Origin: Alphaproteobacteria bacterium
GTDB taxonomy: Bacteria > Pseudomonadota > Alphaproteobacteria > Paracaedibacterales > VGCI01
Assembly: GCA_019746225.1 (NCBI GenBank)
Contig: JAIESE010000039.1
Coordinates: 1-64,000, forward strand
Direction of reading: 5' to 3'
Length of the DNA stretch: 64,000 nt
Shown here piece after piece: positions 16,303-24,201 of this stretch. Positions within the stretch are counted from its first letter, which is position 1. Each line of letters begins with the position of its first letter. The position numbers and the translations under genes were made by a program. The notes below the pieces were generated by a model. That model saw only the letters and a list, made by a program, of their open reading frames with translations, was not told the origin of the DNA and ran no database searches.

Positions 16303-16827
16303 CTACAATTTATTGAAGTCTTGATAGTCTATCAACTTTCTTAAATCATTGTTAGAGCGAATCTCAATCAATCTCGGTTCAGGATATTTCTCTTTCAGGC
16401 TCTCAATCTGGAGTGCAGCACCCTTTTTAAAGCGCCACAGGTATTTGAGAAAGTCCCAAGTGATCCTTTCCTCACACCCCTCAGGTTTGTCAGGCATTTG
16501 AGGTCGTGCTAAAAGAAGCCTCTTAAAAACACGGGATAGGCATACATATCTCGGGGGATTGAGAAAGATAACGAGATCACTGATCGGGTACCGGGTATCT
16601 AACGTGGAACGGGAGGTGCCTTCAATGATCCAAACCTCTTGATCCATCAACTTTCGCTGGTCCTCTATAAAATCCTTTCTCGGGCGTAATACCCACCCTT
16701 TATCCCATAGAAATTTATCGAGATGAAATACAGGGAGTCCCGATTTTTGTCCAAGCTTTATGGCCAAGGTGGATTTTCCACTGCCCGGCGCACCAAAGAT
16801 TGTAATTTTCGAAGGCATTTTGGTCAT
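16303..16827 (-). CDS. P-loop kinase, adenylate kinase/FlaR topology-modulation type
   Basis: The 174-residue protein has a Walker A loop FGAPGSGKST at 11-20, then PVFHLDKFLWDKGW, an IIEGTSRSTL turn and a hydrophobic DLVIFLNPP strand. This pattern marks the small P-loop NTPases annotated as DNA topology modulation protein FlaR or adenylate kinase-like. They are presumed nucleoside/nucleotide or small-molecule kinases. MTK-MPSK offers two possible ATGs nine bases apart. It is convergent with the F-box-like gene. Confidence 0.8.
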   Translation of the reverse strand: MTKMPSKITIFGAPGSGKSTLAIKLGQKSGLPVFHLDKFLWDKGWVLRPRKDFIEDQRKLMDQEVWIIEGTSRSTLDTRYPISDLVIFLNPPRYVCLSRVFKRLLLARPQMPDKPEGCEERITWDFLKYLWRFKKGAALQIESLKEKYPEPRLIEIRSNNDLRKLIDYQDFNKL

Positions 16828-16893
16828 AAAATACTCTATTGATTTGGGATTTTAGTCTGCTGTCTGAGAAACATATTTCAAGCAGACCTCGCC

Positions 16894-17367
16894 TTATTGT
16901 ACCAAAAGAGTTTCCATGACAATCAGAGGATGATCCCCCGTTTCATCTGTTTTGTATATCGTCCACCCTTTTTTCTTGTACCACTCACAATGGGAGGGAT
17001 CTAAGGCCAAGAGGTACAGTTTTTTGTACCCCAAAGATTTGGTGTACTTCAGGGCCCACTCATGAAGATGACTTCCAATACCTTGTTTCTGATACGCATC
17101 TTTGACCAGAAAGGCTCCCAGCCAAGGGGTAATGTCCTTCTCCTGATAGAGCTCTTCCCGCTGAAGCATCGCGCACCCCACAAGTTTTGGGCCGTCCAAC
17201 GCCAGCATAGTGATGGGCAAATCAGAACTTTGAGTTGTTTTGACGAGCCATTGTTGAACTCTCTCAACAGTCGACCCTGGATAAAAGGTGCCCCATAGCT
17301 CAAACATCCATTGAGCCAATTCATCAAGATGATGTGGATGATCCTTCAAAAGTGCAAGACTAATCAT
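16894..17367 (-). CDS. GNAT family N-acetyltransferase
   Basis: The 157-residue protein has the GNAT features: LGAFLVKDAYQKQGIGSHLHE contains the Q-K-Q-G-I-G acetyl-CoA loop, and CEWYKKKGWTIY is motif B. A very strong GGGGGAGGG precedes the ATG at 17367. It lies 66 bases upstream of the P-loop kinase on the same strand and may be cotranscribed. Substrate unknown. Confidence 0.87.
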   Translation of the reverse strand: MISLALLKDHPHHLDELAQWMFELWGTFYPGSTVERVQQWLVKTTQSSDLPITMLALDGPKLVGCAMLQREELYQEKDITPWLGAFLVKDAYQKQGIGSHLHEWALKYTKSLGYKKLYLLALDPSHCEWYKKKGWTIYKTDETGDHPLIVMETLLVQ

Positions 17368-17426
17368 AAACCCTCCCCCTTATTTCTTGATCTTTCGTTC
17401 CCCTAACCTACTCGGTTCTAACGAAT

Positions 17427-17453
17427 TTGATAGACACAGTAAATAGCTATAAT
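17427..17453 (+). promoter_or_regulatory. Candidate sigma70-type promoter
   Basis: TTGATA at 17427-17432 and a consensus TATAAT at 17448-17453 with a short 15-base spacer (16 if TTTGAT is used). It is placed about 170 bases upstream of the secreted nucleotidylyltransferase gene, divergent from the GNAT gene. Confidence 0.35.
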
Positions 17454-17623
17454 GAACAAGGAATCCTTTCAAAGACATAGGGTTGAAAATTTATTCTCTT
17501 TTGAGCCTCTTTTATTGAACAAGATAGACCTTGAATAAGTGTGGATTACAATGCAAGATTTTGATATGCCTGAGATATATATTAATTGCGTGTCTCTTCT
17601 ATTAAATTTAAAAGGACCCATCA

Positions 17624-18421
17624 ATGAGTCAGAACTACTTTCAAAAAATGGTGCTTGCCCTTTTAATTGGGATGCCAGGCATAACATCAACAAAAGCGCT
17701 GGTTCTAGAAGATCTGATCTCAAAAGGAAGTGTTGAGGCCACCTTCAAAAATAAGAAGATTGGGTTCTATATTGGTTCCTTTGATCCCCTCCACAAAGGA
17801 CATGAAGCACTTGCTAAACTTCCTATTAATAAGGGCCTTTGCGATTATGTAATCGTCTACCCATCCTGGGGGGGAGATGGGTTTAAAAGCCGCGTGGATA
17901 TTTCTATTCGCCAAGACATGTTGTATTCCGTATTTGCAGATCATCCAAGGGTAATCGTAACGCGTCTACCTCCCCAAGATATTCAAGACCTGTTAACCAT
18001 ACCAACACAGGAACCCCCTGTGGGCGACAAAACGTTTGTAAAGCCCGCCTTTGAGGGAATGGAATTCATCGGCATCACAGGGTCTGATACGGCCCTGGCT
18101 TACAAGGGTTCAGAAGCTTCACAAATTTTTATGCGCGGTATTCAAATCCCTACGAAGTACAAAAACCATACGGTTGGCGGCATTATGGCTCTTCCAACAA
18201 CCAGTTTTATTGTCGGCGAGCGTGAAGGTGATGATTTGTCTTCATTGACCGGTGTTAATGCTGGCCGCCCCATCGTTGCCATTGTAAAGGACGATGCAAC
18301 ACAAAAGATTTCCTCGACGGCCGTGAAAGAAGCCATTGCTTCAGGGGCATCAATCGAAGGTATGGTGAGTCCTTCTGTTGTGAAAATTATCGAGAGCAAA
18401 GGGTTGTATCGGGGAAATTAG
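17624..18421 (+). CDS. Nucleotidylyltransferase-like protein with signal peptide
   Basis: The 265-residue protein has a likely signal peptide at 1-25 (hydrophobic MVLALLIGMPGI, cleavage near KA). A nucleotidylyltransferase domain follows: GSFDPLHKGH at 51-60 is the HxGH motif that binds nucleotide phosphates, and ISSTAVKEA from 229 is the matching C-terminal ISSTxxR-type motif, with Lys in place of Arg. NadD and CoaD enzymes share this fold and are cytoplasmic, so export would be unusual. AAGGA before the ATG supports this start. Adjacent genes are unrelated. Confidence 0.7.
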   Translation: MSQNYFQKMVLALLIGMPGITSTKALVLEDLISKGSVEATFKNKKIGFYIGSFDPLHKGHEALAKLPINKGLCDYVIVYPSWGGDGFKSRVDISIRQDMLYSVFADHPRVIVTRLPPQDIQDLLTIPTQEPPVGDKTFVKPAFEGMEFIGITGSDTALAYKGSEASQIFMRGIQIPTKYKNHTVGGIMALPTTSFIVGEREGDDLSSLTGVNAGRPIVAIVKDDATQKISSTAVKEAIASGASIEGMVSPSVVKIIESKGLYRGN

Positions 18422-18456
18422 TGAGGACGTCCTATTATAGGAGCTGAGTGCTTTTG

Positions 18457-18472
18457 CCCCATGGTCATGGGG
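18457..18472. other. Short inverted repeat in the intergenic gap
   Basis: CCCCATG, two bases, CATGGGG at 18457-18472. The loop is too short and no T-run follows, so it is not a convincing terminator. It could be an operator for the next gene, 52 bases downstream. Confidence 0.25.
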
Positions 18473-18524
18473 TGACATTCCTTTAGAATCAAGAAATGAT
18501 CCAACAGATGAAAGGACGGTCTTC

Positions 18525-19247
18525 ATGAAAATCTATACAAAATTTATCAGTGCTATTCTTTATGCTTTATCAACGCCGATAATAGCGGCTCAGGGGTTTC
18601 TTGACTTTGAGGATGGACAGGTTGGCTACCACACGGGCGCACAAGTATCCTATTATGGGGAGTATGGCGCCAAGGCAGTTAAAGAGCTTAGATCTTTTCC
18701 CTTAACACGATGTGATCCCGTTCCCATCGATCCCATTGGCGATGTCAAAGTCTTCTTCACCTCCGCTATTGAAGGGCATCAACCGATGCAAGGTCAGGGA
18801 ATTGTCATCCCAACGCCAGAATCCTTAACAAGGATCGTCGCTGTTCGAGGGAAAGCAGGCAGTAGCGGGAACCGTTTTGAAGCTTATATCGGTTACAATC
18901 CGGCTGAATTTGCTGTAAAAGGACGCAACCGCACTAAAATTCATAGGGGCGTTTTGTTGGCTCTCCAGGTCAAAGACACGCGCCATGTTGAAAACAGAAC
19001 CGTGCAACTATTTTCAGACGCTCAACACCTCACGAATATGATCATTGGTCAGCAAATCCAAAAGCTTCTTAAAGATCCTAAGGATTTCAATTGGAATAGC
19101 CCCGTTTTTCAAAAGCATTTTCAAGACATGCTCCCCCAAAGAGAGGGATTTTTTATTGCCCATCAGATGATAGGTATGAATATAGCCTATTGGACAAAAG
19201 AAGAAAATCGCCTGAAAAAGACAACTTATAAAGGAAGAAAAGAATAG
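18525..19247 (+). CDS. Secreted protein of unknown function
   Basis: I do not recognise this 240-residue protein. It has a signal peptide (KFISAILYALSTPIIA, cleavage after AA near 22) and a mature part of mixed alpha/beta character with GGKAGSSGNRFEAYIGY-like and KHFQDMLPQREGFF stretches. There is no repeated motif and no Cys pair. AAAGGA sits ten bases upstream. It is one of several orphan secreted proteins in the window and could be a host-interaction factor. Confidence 0.55.
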   Translation: MKIYTKFISAILYALSTPIIAAQGFLDFEDGQVGYHTGAQVSYYGEYGAKAVKELRSFPLTRCDPVPIDPIGDVKVFFTSAIEGHQPMQGQGIVIPTPESLTRIVAVRGKAGSSGNRFEAYIGYNPAEFAVKGRNRTKIHRGVLLALQVKDTRHVENRTVQLFSDAQHLTNMIIGQQIQKLLKDPKDFNWNSPVFQKHFQDMLPQREGFFIAHQMIGMNIAYWTKEENRLKKTTYKGRKE

Positions 19248-19249
19248 GG

Positions 19250-19519
19250 GAGGCGCTGACGTGTTACTCACAAGATATTGCACGGGATAATGCCCCTTAC
19301 GGTATCACTGTCTTTGTCGTTGCTCCCGGCCCTGTGGAGGGGCAAATGTTTGAAGGATTAAAGGAGGACGTAAAAGTCCAATGCTTGGCCTCCATGCCAA
19401 CGGGCAAACCTGTTAAAATACAGGAAGTTGTCGACATAATTGATATCCTTAGCTTCGGGCAAAGCACCAAGTGCCACGGGGGGTATTTTTGATTTGATAG
19501 GTGCCTCTTACCGGCATTT
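19250..19519 (+). pseudogene. Short-chain dehydrogenase C-terminal remnant
   Basis: The frame from 19250 encodes IARDNAPYGITVFVVAPGPV, then MPTGKPVKIQEVVDII, which is the standard last third of a short-chain dehydrogenase/reductase. After CHGG the frame shifts inside a run of six G at 19478-19483; removing one G gives GGIFDLIGASY, the expected end of the family. The N-terminal two thirds with the NAD-binding and Ser-Tyr-Lys residues are missing. This is a decayed fragment with at least two lesions. Confidence 0.75.
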
Positions 19520-19750
19520 ATGGCTGTTATCAGAGAAGTCCCCAGGGTACCACCATTTATTTTGATATGCTGCAGAATGAGTAACTAACATAGGCTACCG
19601 ATTCTCGCAAAGAAGAATAGATATCCCGCCATTCAAAAAAATGGCATGAGCGGCATAAATCGTCTTTACCCCCAACCGGTTCAAAAATCAAGCGGGAACG
19701 GGGCACATGAAAATATTGTGAGAGAACCTATTCCCCTTAATACCATGTCT

Positions 19751-20335
19751 TCACTTCGCCTTATACCGCCAGCAGTCGATGAGGTGATCATTCACCAACC
19801 CAACCGCCTGGCAGTAAGCATACATAATGGTGGATCCCACAAACGTCATGCCGCGCTTCTTTAAATCTTTTGAAAGCGCATCACTTAATGCTGTCTTGGT
19901 AGGTATATCTTTCATTTGTTGAGCATGTTTCGGGGATGGCTTCTCTTTCAAGAAACCCCACAAATACGCATCAAACGTCCCAAACTCTTTTTGAATATCC
20001 AAGAAGACTCGTGCGTTTTTTCGGGTTGCATAAATCTTCAGCCGATTGCGGATGATATCAGGATTGGTGCGCAACTTCTCCAACGCTTCATCCGTCATGG
20101 CCGCCACCTTAACGGGATCAAAGGTGTGAAAAGCGCGCCGATACCCCTCACGCCGCTTCAAAATCGTTTCCCAGCTCAACCCCGCTTGCGCTCCTTCCAG
20201 GATGAGCATCTCAAATAAATGCTGATCATCATGAGACGGAACGCCCCACTCTTCATCATGGTACTTTGCATAAAATTCTTGGCCCGGCTTGCTTCCAAAA
20301 CACCGCTTTTTACCGTCTGTCCCCACTTGTGTCAT
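19751..20335 (-). CDS. tag: DNA-3-methyladenine glycosylase I
   Basis: The 194-residue protein matches Tag throughout: KRCFG near the start with the zinc Cys, YHDEEWGVPSHDDQHLFEML with the zinc His and the catalytic Glu region, AGLSWETILKRREGYR, and NDHLIDCW at the end with the remaining zinc His and Cys. Tag removes 3-methyladenine from alkylated DNA to start base excision repair. The start at 20335 is preceded by AAGGATG; the frame extends to 20407 without family similarity. Confidence 0.93.
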   Translation of the reverse strand: MTQVGTDGKKRCFGSKPGQEFYAKYHDEEWGVPSHDDQHLFEMLILEGAQAGLSWETILKRREGYRRAFHTFDPVKVAAMTDEALEKLRTNPDIIRNRLKIYATRKNARVFLDIQKEFGTFDAYLWGFLKEKPSPKHAQQMKDIPTKTALSDALSKDLKKRGMTFVGSTIMYAYCQAVGLVNDHLIDCWRYKAK

Positions 20336-20477
20336 TTGATCATCCTTTCGTTTTCCATGATTTATATCCCAATTCTTGGCAGAAATGCCAGATAGAGACT
20401 GCTCCATTTCAAAAATCTAGAATTCAAACTGGGGGCCGTAATTTACCAACCCCCTCCCCGCCATATGTCATTAGCAG

Positions 20478-20504
20478 TTGAATTTTCTGCGAATATTCTA
20501 TAAA
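20478..20504 (+). promoter_or_regulatory. Candidate promoter of the tat-sec operon
   Basis: TTGAAT at 20478-20483 and TATAAA at 20499-20504 with a 15-base spacer, 54 bases before the tatA start and divergent from tag. The spacer is short, so this is tentative. Confidence 0.35.
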
Positions 20505-20557
20505 GATGAGGAATACAGATCATATTAAATTTCTACATTTCAGTAGAGGAGGATTTC

Positions 20558-20746
20558 ATGGGAATGAGTTTTGGCCATATGGCCTTATTGTTAGTCATTG
20601 TTTTGGTGATCTTTGGCGCCGGTAAACTGCCGCGTGTCATGGGCGACATCGCCAAGGGCTTGAAAGCCTTTAAAGATGGCATGAAGGATGGTGAAGATGG
20701 TGATAAGATTGCAAAACTTCCCGACGACAAAAATAACGCTGCTTGA
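20558..20746 (+). CDS. tatA: Sec-independent translocase subunit TatA
   Basis: The 62-residue protein has one N-terminal membrane helix, the FGAGKLP hinge and an amphipathic helix [16 protein letters not shown], which define TatA. It polymerises to form the conduit for folded twin-arginine proteins in the inner membrane. AGAGGAGGA precedes the ATG. It is the first gene of a run that continues through tatB, tatC, serS, surE, nlpD, yajC, secD and secF, a known alphaproteobacterial order. Confidence 0.95.
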   Translation: MGMSFGHMALLLVIVLVIFGAGKLPRVMGDIAKGLKAFKDGMKDGEDGDKIAKLPDDKNNAA

Positions 20747-20758
20747 TTGAGATAGTCC

Positions 20759-21004
20759 ATGATTGATATCGCCTGGTCAGAATGTCTCTTTATCGCGCTG
20801 ATTGCGTTAATTCTCATTGGGCCCAAAGAACTTCCGACCCTCTTAAGATATATCGGTAAGTGGGTTGGAAAAGTCCGCATCTTCGCCAAAGAATTTACCT
20901 CTCAGCTTGATCTTGAGGCTCACATGGAAGAAAAAGACGTCCAAAAAGTTCCTCTAGATAAGGAGTTACCTCCCTCACAGCCCCCCAAAGATCAAGAAAT
21001 ATGA
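20759..21004 (+). CDS. tatB: Sec-independent translocase subunit TatB
   Basis: The 81-residue protein has the N-terminal membrane helix, a GPKELP hinge (the Glu is typical of TatB) and an amphipathic helix LLRYIGKWVGKVR. With TatC it forms the receptor for twin-arginine signal peptides. The cytoplasmic tail is short compared with the 120-170 residues of most TatB proteins. Its stop overlaps the tatC start by four bases. Confidence 0.92.
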   Translation: MIDIAWSECLFIALIALILIGPKELPTLLRYIGKWVGKVRIFAKEFTSQLDLEAHMEEKDVQKVPLDKELPPSQPPKDQEI

Positions 21005-21762
21005 TGACCGAAACCCCTCATGATGCGCCTCAGCCGCTTCTTCAACATCTGTTAGAACTACGCACCCGTCTCATCTATGCCTTGATTGGGTTCTTCTGCG
21101 CCTTCATTGTTTGCTACATGTATGCGGAAGAGATCTTTCGTTTTCTTGTGCAGCCCTTAGCAACCCTATTGCAGGAAAAGGGCCAACGCCGCCTCATTTA
21201 TACTGGTCTTACAGAAGCCTTTCTCACCTACATCAAGGTTTCCGCGTTTGCCGCCGCTTTCCTTTCTTTTCCCGTAATCGCCTCACAGCTTTGGATGTTT
21301 ATCGCACCTGGCCTTTATCGCCAAGAGCGCAAAGTTTTTATCCCCCTGCTCCTAGCCACACCCGTTCTTTTCCTCATCGGAGCCGCGTTTGCCTACTATG
21401 TCATATTCCCGGCAGCCTATGCCTTTTTCTTAAGCTTTGAATCCCCAGGTTCTACGGGTCAATTGCCCATAGAGCTTGAGGCTAAAGTGAACGAATACTT
21501 GTCTTTTGTCATGCGACTGATCTTCGCCTTTGGCATCAGTTTTGAATTGCCCGTTTTGTTGACATTATTAGCCAATGTGGGTATGGTCAGCTCGCGAGGA
21601 TTGATCACAAAATGGCGTTTTGCGATTGTAGGAATATTTATCCTCGCTGCCATCGTTACTCCACCTGATATGCTCAGTATGGTCGGATTGGCCATACCGC
21701 TCATTATCCTTTATGGCGTATCTATTCTCATGGTAAGATGGGTTGAAAATCGAAACCAATAA
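21001..21762 (+). CDS. tatC: Sec-independent translocase subunit TatC
   Basis: The 253-residue protein has six membrane helices and the TatC hallmarks: HLLELRTRLIYAL at the start, FLTYIKVSAF, LWMFIAPGLYRQER with the conserved Pro and Glu, and the FGISFELPVLL helix. It is the core of the twin-arginine receptor. Two ATGs (21001, 21004) are in tandem; the first overlaps the tatB stop. Confidence 0.96.
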   Translation: MMTETPHDAPQPLLQHLLELRTRLIYALIGFFCAFIVCYMYAEEIFRFLVQPLATLLQEKGQRRLIYTGLTEAFLTYIKVSAFAAAFLSFPVIASQLWMFIAPGLYRQERKVFIPLLLATPVLFLIGAAFAYYVIFPAAYAFFLSFESPGSTGQLPIELEAKVNEYLSFVMRLIFAFGISFELPVLLTLLANVGMVSSRGLITKWRFAIVGIFILAAIVTPPDMLSMVGLAIPLIILYGVSILMVRWVENRNQ

Positions 21763-21787
21763 TGGTCCCGTTAGTAGAGTTTAAAGA

Positions 21788-23080
21788 ATGTTAGATCTGA
21801 AATTAATTCGTACCCAACCAGAGATCCTAGACCAAGCGCTCACTCGCCGGGGGAAACCGGTTATGAGCGCGCAAATTCTGGATTTGGATACCAAACATCG
21901 GGCAGCATTGACGGAACTCCAAACCTGCCAAACCAATCGTAATGCGCTTGCCAAACAATTTGGTGAGGCGAAAAAAAAGGGCGAAGACACCACCGCTTTA
22001 TCTGCCGAATCTGATCGCTTAAAGGCCGAAATTGCGCGGTGGGAAAAAGAAGTCGAAACCCAAGACCAAGCCTTGCACGACATTTTGGCCGTTTTACCAA
22101 ATTTACCCGCCCCTGACGTTCCGATGGGCAATGATGAATCCGACAATAAAGTGCTTCGAACTGTTGGAACACTCCCCACATTTGACTTCACCCCGAAGTC
22201 ACATTTTGAGCTTGGAGAGGCGCTTGGCTTGATGGATTTTGAGCGCGCTGCCAAAATTTCCGGTTCTAGATTTGTCATCATGTATGGCGATTTGTCACGG
22301 CTCGAACGGGCTCTGGCAGCTTTCATGCTCGACATTCATACCCGCGAGTTTGGCTACAAAGAGGTATATCCCCCTCTCATGGTGCTAGACAAAAGTGTTT
22401 ATGGGACCAGTCACCTGCCCAAATCACGGGAAGATATGTTCCAGACAACAACAGGTTTGTGGCTCTTGCCAACGGCAGAAGTTGCCTTAACCAGTATAGT
22501 TGCAGAAGAAACATTAAGCGAACAATCTCTCCCGATACGCTTTACAGCTTACACCCCTTGCTTTCGATCCGAAGCGGGAGCTGCCGGAAAAGACACGCGC
22601 GGCATGATTCGCCAGCACCAGTTCGGCAAAGTAGAATTGGTTAGCATTACAACGCCCGACCAGTCCGTCGCTGAACATGAGCGCATGACATCAGCTGCCG
22701 AAAACATTCTTCAGCGCCTTGAACTTCCCTATCAAGTGATGGAGCTTTGCACAGGCGACATGGGATTTGCCGCTGAAAAAACCTATGACTTAAATGTGTG
22801 GCTACCCAGTCAAAATACCTATCGAGAAATCTCAAGCTGTTCCAGATGCAATGATTTTCAAGCGCGTCGCATGAACAGCCGCTACCGCCCGCAACCGACG
22901 TCAACAGAACCAAAACCTAACCTCCAATTTGTTCACACCCTTAACGGATCTGGATTAGCGGTTGGGCGAACTTTAATTGCGATTATGGAAAACTATCAAC
23001 AACCCGACGGTAGCATCCGCATCCCAAAAATTTTGCAAGCCTATATGGGAGGCGTTGAAGTTATTCAAAAAGAGGTCTAA
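21788..23080 (+). CDS. serS: Seryl-tRNA synthetase
   Basis: The 430-residue enzyme charges tRNA(Ser). The N-terminal coiled-coil arm that grips the long variable arm of the tRNA spans about residues 28-105. The class II core carries motif 2 (CFRSEAGAAGKDTRG) and motif 3 (NGSGLAVGRTLIAIMENYQ). Length is normal. It follows tatC by 25 bases in the operon, as in many Alphaproteobacteria. Confidence 0.97.
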   Translation: MLDLKLIRTQPEILDQALTRRGKPVMSAQILDLDTKHRAALTELQTCQTNRNALAKQFGEAKKKGEDTTALSAESDRLKAEIARWEKEVETQDQALHDILAVLPNLPAPDVPMGNDESDNKVLRTVGTLPTFDFTPKSHFELGEALGLMDFERAAKISGSRFVIMYGDLSRLERALAAFMLDIHTREFGYKEVYPPLMVLDKSVYGTSHLPKSREDMFQTTTGLWLLPTAEVALTSIVAEETLSEQSLPIRFTAYTPCFRSEAGAAGKDTRGMIRQHQFGKVELVSITTPDQSVAEHERMTSAAENILQRLELPYQVMELCTGDMGFAAEKTYDLNVWLPSQNTYREISSCSRCNDFQARRMNSRYRPQPTSTEPKPNLQFVHTLNGSGLAVGRTLIAIMENYQQPDGSIRIPKILQAYMGGVEVIQKEV

Positions 23081-23089
23081 ACTACAGCC

Positions 23090-23842
23090 ATGCGTATTCT
23101 GTTAAGTAATGATGACGGCATTCATGCCCCAGGCTTAAAAACCTTAGAAAAAATCGCCCGCGAGTTGTCGGACGATGTTTGGGTTGTTGCGCCAGAAATG
23201 GACCAGAGCGGTGCCAGCCATTCTTTAACTTTACGAGATCCATTGCGTATTCGAGAAATCTCTGAACGACGCTTCGCCATTAGCGGCACACCAACAGATT
23301 GTGTGATGATTGCAGCGAAACACATCTTGAAGGAAAAGCCACCCACCTTGGTTTTATCCGGTGTCAATCATGGCAGTAATATGGCGGAAGACATCACTTA
23401 TTCCGGAACAGTTGCAGCCGCTATGGAAGCTTCTGTTTTAGGAATCCCTGCAATCGCATTGAGCTTGGTCGTCGATTATAACCACCCCGCAAAATGGTCA
23501 ACCGCGGAACATTATGCACCGGACATTATCCGACGCTTGCTAAAAATTAAATTTCAGGACAATATATTTATCAATATTAATTTTCCAGACCTGATCGCCT
23601 CTTCAGTAAAAGGAATTGCGATTACCAATCAAGGCCAACGAAGAATTGTATCCAACCTGGAAGAAAAGGTTGACCCTCGCGGTGGTCAGTATTATTGGAT
23701 AGGAGCCATCCATTATGATGGGAGTGGGGACGAGGGCACAGATCTCAAGGCCAACGCCAACGGAATGATTTCCGTCACGCCTCTATCTTTGGATTTTACC
23801 CATAAGGAAACAATGACCCAACTAGAAAAGGTATTTGACTAA
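23090..23842 (+). CDS. surE: 5'/3'-nucleotidase SurE
   Basis: The 250-residue enzyme removes phosphate from nucleoside monophosphates in a metal-dependent way. LLSNDDGIHAPGL at the N-terminus holds the metal-binding Asp pair, and SGVNHGSNMAEDITYSGTV is the second signature. The usual alphaproteobacterial neighbour pcm is missing downstream; instead a small lipoprotein gene starts two bases after the stop. The last 14 codons of surE and the following leader are duplicated at 24.09 kb. Confidence 0.96.
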   Translation: MRILLSNDDGIHAPGLKTLEKIARELSDDVWVVAPEMDQSGASHSLTLRDPLRIREISERRFAISGTPTDCVMIAAKHILKEKPPTLVLSGVNHGSNMAEDITYSGTVAAAMEASVLGIPAIALSLVVDYNHPAKWSTAEHYAPDIIRRLLKIKFQDNIFININFPDLIASSVKGIAITNQGQRRIVSNLEEKVDPRGGQYYWIGAIHYDGSGDEGTDLKANANGMISVTPLSLDFTHKETMTQLEKVFD

Positions 23843-23911
23843 AAATGAATAATAATAAAATAACTCAAATTACTTTGGCAATTTTCACCCTTGGAAGCTT
23901 AGCAGGATGTA
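23802..23911 (+). repeat. Duplicated surE-nlpD junction, copy 1
   Basis: This stretch covers the end of surE (KETMTQLEKVFD) and the first 22 codons of the 79-residue lipoprotein. It aligns with 24093-24201, which has AAGGAAACGATGAAC and the leader of nlpD. Matching order on both sides of the start codon shows one duplication event followed by divergence. Confidence 0.7.
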
Positions 23912-24084
23912 CACACTTTACCTCACAATCAAAATCAGATAACCCTGATAATGATCCTCTTACAACAAGATCTGGATGGAATAAGAGTAGATTGGATGAA
24001 GTAACGGGACGCAGAAATGTAGAAAAACTCCAGAAACCTAGCAGCACATCCCCCAGACAACCGTATTCTAGGACACGGTATTGA
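23845..24084 (+). CDS. Small lipoprotein, truncated NlpD-leader paralog
   Basis: The 79-residue protein has a lipoprotein signal with lipobox LAGC (Cys22). Residues 7-22 (TQITLAIFTLGSLAGC) align without gaps to the NlpD leader TQIALAILALATLVGC two genes away. After the leader it is a short Ser/Arg-rich tail without LysM or peptidase domain. It looks like a by-product of the junction duplication; whether it is useful is unknown. If made, it would be an anchored lipoprotein of about 58 residues. Confidence 0.6.
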   Translation: MNNNKITQITLAIFTLGSLAGCTHFTSQSKSDNPDNDPLTTRSGWNKSRLDEVTGRRNVEKLQKPSSTSPRQPYSRTRY

Positions 24085-24092
24085 TCATGGCA

Positions 24093-24201
24093 GATAAGGA
24101 AACGATGAACTATTTAGAAGAGGTGTTTGTAAATCATGAAGAACTATAGAAAGACTCAAATTGCTTTGGCCATTCTCGCTCTTGCGACTCTCGTTGGATG
24201 C
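24093..24201 (+). repeat. Duplicated surE-nlpD junction, copy 2
   Basis: The part before the nlpD start (24093-24135) matches the end of surE: AAGGAAACGATG and TTAGAAGAGGTGTTTG correspond to AAGGAAACAATG and CTAGAAAAGGTATTTG. It no longer continues a surE reading frame. The part after the start is the nlpD leader. Confidence 0.7.

Noticed and set aside
19620..19650. GCCATT/AATGGC hairpin near the end of tag
   Set aside because: Only six pairs with an A-rich loop and about 100 bases from the gene end; likely chance.
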